Assembly: GCA_943735955.1 (NCBI GenBank)
Contig: OX030964.1
Span: forward strand, 5,498,556-5,562,555
Reading direction: 5' to 3'
Length of the DNA stretch: 64,000 bases
Source: Piscicola geometra
Taxonomy: Eukaryota; Annelida; Clitellata; Hirudinida; Piscicolidae
The notes under the pieces were generated by a model. The model was not told where the DNA came from and did not search any database. It was given only the letters and a program-made list of their open reading frames with translations. A program made the translations under genes and the position numbers. Shown one piece after another: positions 49,893 to 64,000 of the stretch; the stretch's first letter is position 1, and each line of letters opens with the position of its first letter.

Positions 49893-51073
49893 GGAACTGG
49901 CCCGCTCAACGTTCCTCATGATCCACAAGAAGTCGAAATAATGGGATAAAAAAAGAAAAAATCGGAAAACACATCCCATATTATCCTATTATTGGATATC
50001 TCGACACTGTAAATAAAATGTAAGTAGTTGAAAACAATGGTGTAACGGGCGAGGAGGGATGTTTTACAATGCTGTTGTGTAAATAACTGAGCGATTAAAA
50101 GAAGTCTGCTTCAAGGACACATTCTCTTTTTTTATTTTGAATTTTTTATCCATATTAAAAAACTTTAATGCCTTTAAAATATATATTCATATTAAAACAA
50201 TCTTTTGATGTACTTAAATTCATTATTGAAACACTTCAAATAAAATCTATGCGTGCATGTCTCAAAGGATAAAAACCCGTTTGAGGAATATGCCAATATT
50301 TACTGAACTCCTCAAGTTACGTAAAACTAGACTGCGAGCTCTTTGATGTTTTTTTAAACGTTTTTTATAAAACTTTTTTATGTAAATAAACTAGAGATCA
50401 AATTTTAATTGTTGAATTTAAATTTTTTAAACTTATAATATCAATGAACTAATCCGTCATTTAAAACTAATTAAATAGGAAAACAAAAAGCGATGTTGAT
50501 CCAAAAAAATATTAAATAGAACAAATTAAAAAGGGTTATAAGTTAAATAGAAATTAAAATTGAAATAGAAATACCGATTAAAATATAAATTACAATAAAA
50601 ATACAAATTATAATTAAAATTAAAATATAAATTAAAATGAAAAAATAGATTACAATTAAAATAGAAATTACAATTAAAATAGAAATTACAATTAAAATAG
50701 AAATTACAATTAAAATAGAAATTACAATTAAAATAGAAATTACAATTAAAATAGAAATTACAATTAAAATAGAAATTACAATTAAAATAGAAATTACAAT
50801 TAAAATAGAAATTACAATTAAAATAGAAATTACAATTAAATAGAAATTAAAATTAAAATAGAAATTAAAATTAAAATTAAAATAGAAATACCGATTAAAA
50901 TATAAATTACAATAAAAATACAAATTAAAATTAAAATATAAATTAAAATTAAAATATAAATTAAAATTAAAATATAAATTAAAATTAAAATATAAATTGA
51001 AATTAAAATATAAATTACAATAAAAAAATAAATTATAATTAAACTTATATTGATAATTGCATCTCAAATCAAC
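49893..51073. other. Convergent intergenic region with 18-base AT-rich minisatellite
   Basis: From about 50625 to 50840, ten to twelve copies of ATTACAATTAAAATAGAA, flanked to about 51040 by related ATTAAAATTAAAATATAA units. The remainder is AT-rich. An 'Asn/Phe/Tyr-rich' minus frame over this array is an artefact. Confidence 0.8.
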
Positions 51074-60435
<9,362 letters not shown>

Positions 60436-62124
60436 TTAAATGGAATTTCGTTTGATTATTGACCACCCTTAAAGCAGATTGCATAGTAATGATGGTGATG
60501 ATGATGGTGATGGTGATGATGATGATTGCAAAAACTACGATGGAATTAGCCTACTTCCTGTTTCAGCGAAAATATTCGCTCTCATCTTTCCAAACAAAAT
60601 GCATCCTCTAATTCTCCAATCCAGACGCAGAGAGCAAGGAGGCGGGTTCACTCCAGGATGGGTCACGCTAGATCGCGCCTTGACCCTCAACCTTATGCCC
60701 CAAACAAGACGTGAGTACAGACAACCTTTTTTTGCCGCTTACCTGGATTTTTTTAAACTTTTTATTCAGTCAACAGAGATGCCTCCTGCGAAGTTCTTTA
60801 TCATTTAAGAGTCCCATCCGGATCTTGCAGACCCTCCACCTCAACACCGAAAGCAGCGTCAAATACGATTGATCCTTCAGCGATTGGTTCAAAATTCAAT
60901 GCGGGGTTCGTCAAGGTTGTTTAGTGGCACCTGACGCATTCAATGTGGTGATGGGTCGAGTTCAGGAACGACCAATGTTTGGCACCAGCCTTGGAGATGC
61001 CAGTTTTAGCGACCTTTTTTCGCAAACGACGTTGTTCTACTATCTCTATAGAGCTCTACGAGGCCATCGAATCAGTTAGGATTAGGGTTAGGGTTTCCCG
61101 AAGAAGTTGCAACTTTGGGTCTTCAAATACAAAAAAAACAAAGATCCAATCTCTCAGCGACTTCCTAACAAAACAACCTGATCTGCAGGCTGATGGACGT
61201 CAGATCAAAAGTGTACCTTAAAAAACGAACCAAATTCCTATCTGCAACAAATCGAAGAGGAGAAAGCTGAAGCTGTTGGTATGTTTCTCGCCTTCCAGAT
61301 GGATCAAACACTAAAAAAGAGCTTCTCCCAACCTACCTAAGAGCTGCAGGCGTCCCAGACTAACATGCTTATCCACCTCAATGCCGCCCTGAATCCTTTC
61401 AACATAAGCATCCTCGCTGCCCACAGGATGTCTCAAAACAGAATTATTAGAAAAACTGACTTCATAATGTCATGCTTCATATTGGAACAAGCATTCAATA
61501 ATGAATAATACTCAATTACCTTTGTCTCCACTCATCTTTTAATGAATTCTTTCAAATAGATCAATAGAACCAACAATTTGTCTTTAATGCTGAAAAATTA
61601 GATTCTTATTAAAATTTTAAGTTATCAGAATAGATTTCAATGAACTGCAGTAAGATATATATCTTGGAAAGTTAGAAAGGTTCATACTTGAAGTGGCTTT
61701 ATCAGACAATAGAAAATTATCAAAATTGTCAAGGATTTAGCTGAACTTTACTGTTATCACTAACGTTTATACTATAAAGTTTATAGTATAAACCTTATAG
61801 TAGAATTTATTGAATATTTAAGGTAATTGCGTGAATAAATGCAATTGAATATTAAGTTATAATAATTATGTTAACCGTTTAGTGATAATGGAACTATCCC
61901 TAATTAAACATATTTCAAGTTTAATATCAAACACCAGCCGAATTATTTCAAATTGTTTCTACATAGACGTAAACCAAAAATCACAAATAAGTTCATTTTA
62001 ATTAATGTAAACCTATTAACAAGTTTAATAAACACAATATTTGAAACTAATTAAAATTTAAATAATCAATTTTAAAATGTTTAAATTTGAAAGTCAGAAA
62101 ATCAGACAATAAAAACGCCTAGAA
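60436..62124. other. Intergenic region upstream of ACOX, downstream of CEP120
   Basis: Holds the ACOX promoter, a GAT microsatellite at about 60490-60530 and the LINE relic described separately (60530-61480). An AT-rich stretch to 62124 includes a perfect 14-base-arm palindrome at 61765-61793. Confidence 0.6.
60530..61480 (+). pseudogene. Decayed LINE reverse transcriptase
   Basis: Across shifting frames the + strand encodes YDGISLLPVSAKIFAL, then a QGGGFTPG segment, FFAAYLDFFK, GVRQGCLVAPDAFNVVM-like and further RT-like stretches. This is the order of RT palm motifs in non-LTR retrotransposons (NYRGIS, FRPGRST, DFRKAFD, GVRQGCVLAP). Frameshifts and stops break it everywhere and the catalytic YxDD region is not recognisable, so it is dead. 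A short telomere-like run (TTAGGATTAGGGTTAGGG) lies at 61076-61093 inside it. Confidence 0.75.
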
Positions 62125-63913
62125 TCACGTCTGGCCACTAGCTAAAACTTGCCTAATCTTTTCGTCCAAACTAACAATCAAGTCAGCATCATCGCTATAA
62201 ACTCCAGTTTTCATCAGCAACTGCCTTTCATCTCTCCATCTAGCAACTTTTAAGCGATCTGAATGACTAATTCTTTTCATTAATTCGTCGTCATTGTCAG
62301 CTCCCCGATTGACGGATCTACTTTTGGATTTGAGTTTCGATGGTTTTTCGTTTTCTTTTTGATTATGTTGAATTCTGTGGAGAATTTTTTTATTTTTACT
62401 AAATCTCATCATTCAACTGTTTTAAAAAGCAATCAACCAAAATAATAAAATATTATTCATTAAAAATTGTAAAAATAAATTAATGAATCTCATCAACACC
62501 CCCTAATTCCCCATGCACTCACCCTTGTAGGCCTTCCACCATCTGCCGCAGGTCTCCCCTCTCCTTCCTCACCTCCTCCAACTCACTCTCCAGTTTCTCT
62601 CGCGCCTGTGGAAAGAGTGGAAACGGTAGTGGTGGAAGCGGTAGTGGAAACGGTAGTAGTGGAAACGGTAGTAGTGGAAACGGTAGTGGTGGAAGCGGTA
62701 GTGGTGGTGGAAGTAGTGGAAGCGGTAGGGGTGGTGGAAGTAGTGGAAACGGTAGTGGTGGTAGAGTGGTGGTAGTGTGGTGGAAGTGGCAGTGGTAGTA
62801 GTAGAAGCGGTAGTGGTAGTGTGGTGGTGGTATTGTGGTAGTAGTAGAAGCGGTAAAACTATATTATTATTATTATTATTCTCACAAACATTGTTATAGA
62901 TTAAAACATCTTAAAAATATATTATTATTATCATTATTATCATCACCACAATTATTATGCATAAAGAAAGAAAATAAATGACGCACCTTCCACCTATCGA
63001 GCTCTTCCTCTTGCTTCTTTTGTATCTGTATTGCCTGTTGTAAGTCTCTCTCTTTGTACCTGTGGTGCATGAATGCACGGGGAAGATAATCGAAAAGTGA
63101 ATTGTTGAATGAGAAGGATGATAAAAGAATGAATGAATGAGTGAGTGAATGAATGAATGGAAGACATGAGTGTGAGACTTGAAAAAGAATAAATGAATCA
63201 ATAGAAGATGAGACTACAAAAAAATGAATCAGTGATTGAATGAATAGAAGACAAAAGACTTTTAAAAAAATGAATGAATGAATAATCGGGGTTATGGAAT
63301 ATAATTGGCGAATGAGTGAATGAATGAATGAGTGAAGGTAAAGAAAGAGTACCTGGCGATGATTTTGAGGGCTTTGGCCCATTGTAGTTTGTAGTGCTCC
63401 TTCGACCTTACTGCATCCTCCACCTGCTTCAGGAGGCTTTCCTGCAAGGATGGATTGGTGAATGGATAGAGGGATGGATAGATTGGTGGATGGATAGAGG
63501 GATGGATAGATTGGTGGATGGATTGGTGAATGGATTTGTGGATGGATAGATGGATTGGTGAATGGATAGATGGATGGATAGATTGGTGAATGGATTTGTG
63601 GATGGATAGATGGATTGGTGAATGGATAGATGGATGGATAGATTGGTGGAGGGTTTGTGGATAGATGGATGAATGGATAGATAGATGGAATATTTATTTA
63701 GATTTAAGAAAGAAAAGATAAATAAATTGAAAAACGATTAAAACCCAAACATTTTCAAGAGTCAGTCTCTCTTTTTCCGACTGCAATCTTGTGTCCGACT
63801 GTTTTTCCCTCAGTTGTTCCAGTTGTTTGAGCAGGCGATTCTGCTTGCCCTCCATCTCAGCCAATTGGTTCTTCGCCTTGGCCGTTGCCTCCTCAGCTAT
63901 GCTGATCTTGTTG
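62125..63913 (-). CDS. CEP120: CEP120 C-terminal part (centriole elongation protein), 5' end outside window
   Basis: Five minus-strand exons: 63913-63751, 63441-63353, 63059-62987, 62605-62523 and 62374-62125 (the last may start at 62398), in phase, encoding about 218 C-terminal residues. CEP120 is a centriolar protein needed for procentriole elongation and ciliogenesis; its C-terminal coiled coil mediates dimerisation and centriole targeting. The sequence is heptad-rich ([30 protein letters not shown]). [18 protein letters not shown] and the C-terminal [20 protein letters not shown]...DEKIRQVLA match the conserved CEP120 end, which is why I choose it over other coiled-coil proteins. Upstream exons with the C2 domains must lie beyond 64000. 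Introns contain GGTAGTGG and GGATGGATAGATTGGTG repeats. Confidence 0.85.
63455..63700. repeat. GGATGGATAGATTGGTGAAT array in CEP120 intron
   Basis: Period-4 units with a higher-order unit of about 60 bases (GATTGGTGAATGGATTTGTG then GGATAGATG). It begins about 10 bases from the exon acceptor at 63442. Confidence 0.88.
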
Positions 63914-64000
63914 CTGGGGTGAGGGGAAATGGATGGATGGATGGATGGAAAAGGGGGGGGAAGATGGATGGAAGAGTCGAGAAGAGATAGATGAAAGAGT

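Overview
The window is nuclear DNA of an animal. It is AT-rich, its genes are split by many short spliced introns, and it is exceptionally dense in microsatellites and minisatellites. The gene set (klumpfuss/EGR-type zinc fingers, PRDM, septin, M6/PLP, ATXN7L3/Sgf11, WDR12, peroxisomal acyl-CoA oxidase, CEP120) is bilaterian. The style (tRNA-derived SINEs with ATT tails, LINE relics, GATG/GGAT repeats) suggests an invertebrate, perhaps a spiralian such as an annelid or mollusc; that last step is inference only. I rebuilt the genes by hand, joining exons at GT/AG sites so that reading phase is kept and protein homology continues. Every complete model below has a CDS length divisible by three.

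Layout: 1-4322 is AT-rich and gene-poor. 4323-10634 (+) is a klumpfuss-like C2H2 transcription factor with Asn/Gln-rich arms. 15577-11644 (-) is a PRDM protein with a PR/SET domain and ten zinc fingers. 16089-22454 (+) is a SEPT2-group septin in 13 exons. 24667-27723 (+) is proteolipid protein M6, followed at 28027-29774 (+) by a claudin-like four-pass protein. 37442-30098 (-) is a secretory-pathway single-pass protein with a sushi domain. 37902-39859 (+) is ATXN7L3/Sgf11 of the SAGA deubiquitinase module. 47367-40529 (-) is WDR12 in 14 exons. 48967-49892 (+) is a 142-residue single-pass protein I do not recognise. 60435-51074 (-) is peroxisomal acyl-CoA oxidase in 17 exons ending in AKL. 63913-62125 (-) is the 3' end of CEP120, which runs off the window.

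The genes are unrelated housekeeping, cytoskeletal, membrane and regulatory loci; nothing suggests an operon or a single pathway. M6 and the claudin-like gene are neighbouring four-pass membrane proteins on one strand. Pairs such as ATXN7L3/WDR12 converge, while WDR12 and the 142-residue gene diverge from a shared 1.6 kb interval holding tandem hairpin repeats.

The non-coding part is dominated by tandem repeats that often begin right at a 5' splice site (GTGATGATG, GTGCTGATG, GTATCATC) or end at a 3' splice site. Mobile DNA includes three copies of one tRNA-derived SINE, two other tRNA-headed sequences, an 85-bp module shared by two different elements, a LINE 3' fragment and a decayed LINE reverse transcriptase. 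Nearly all long simple-repeat reading frames are artefacts of these tandem arrays.
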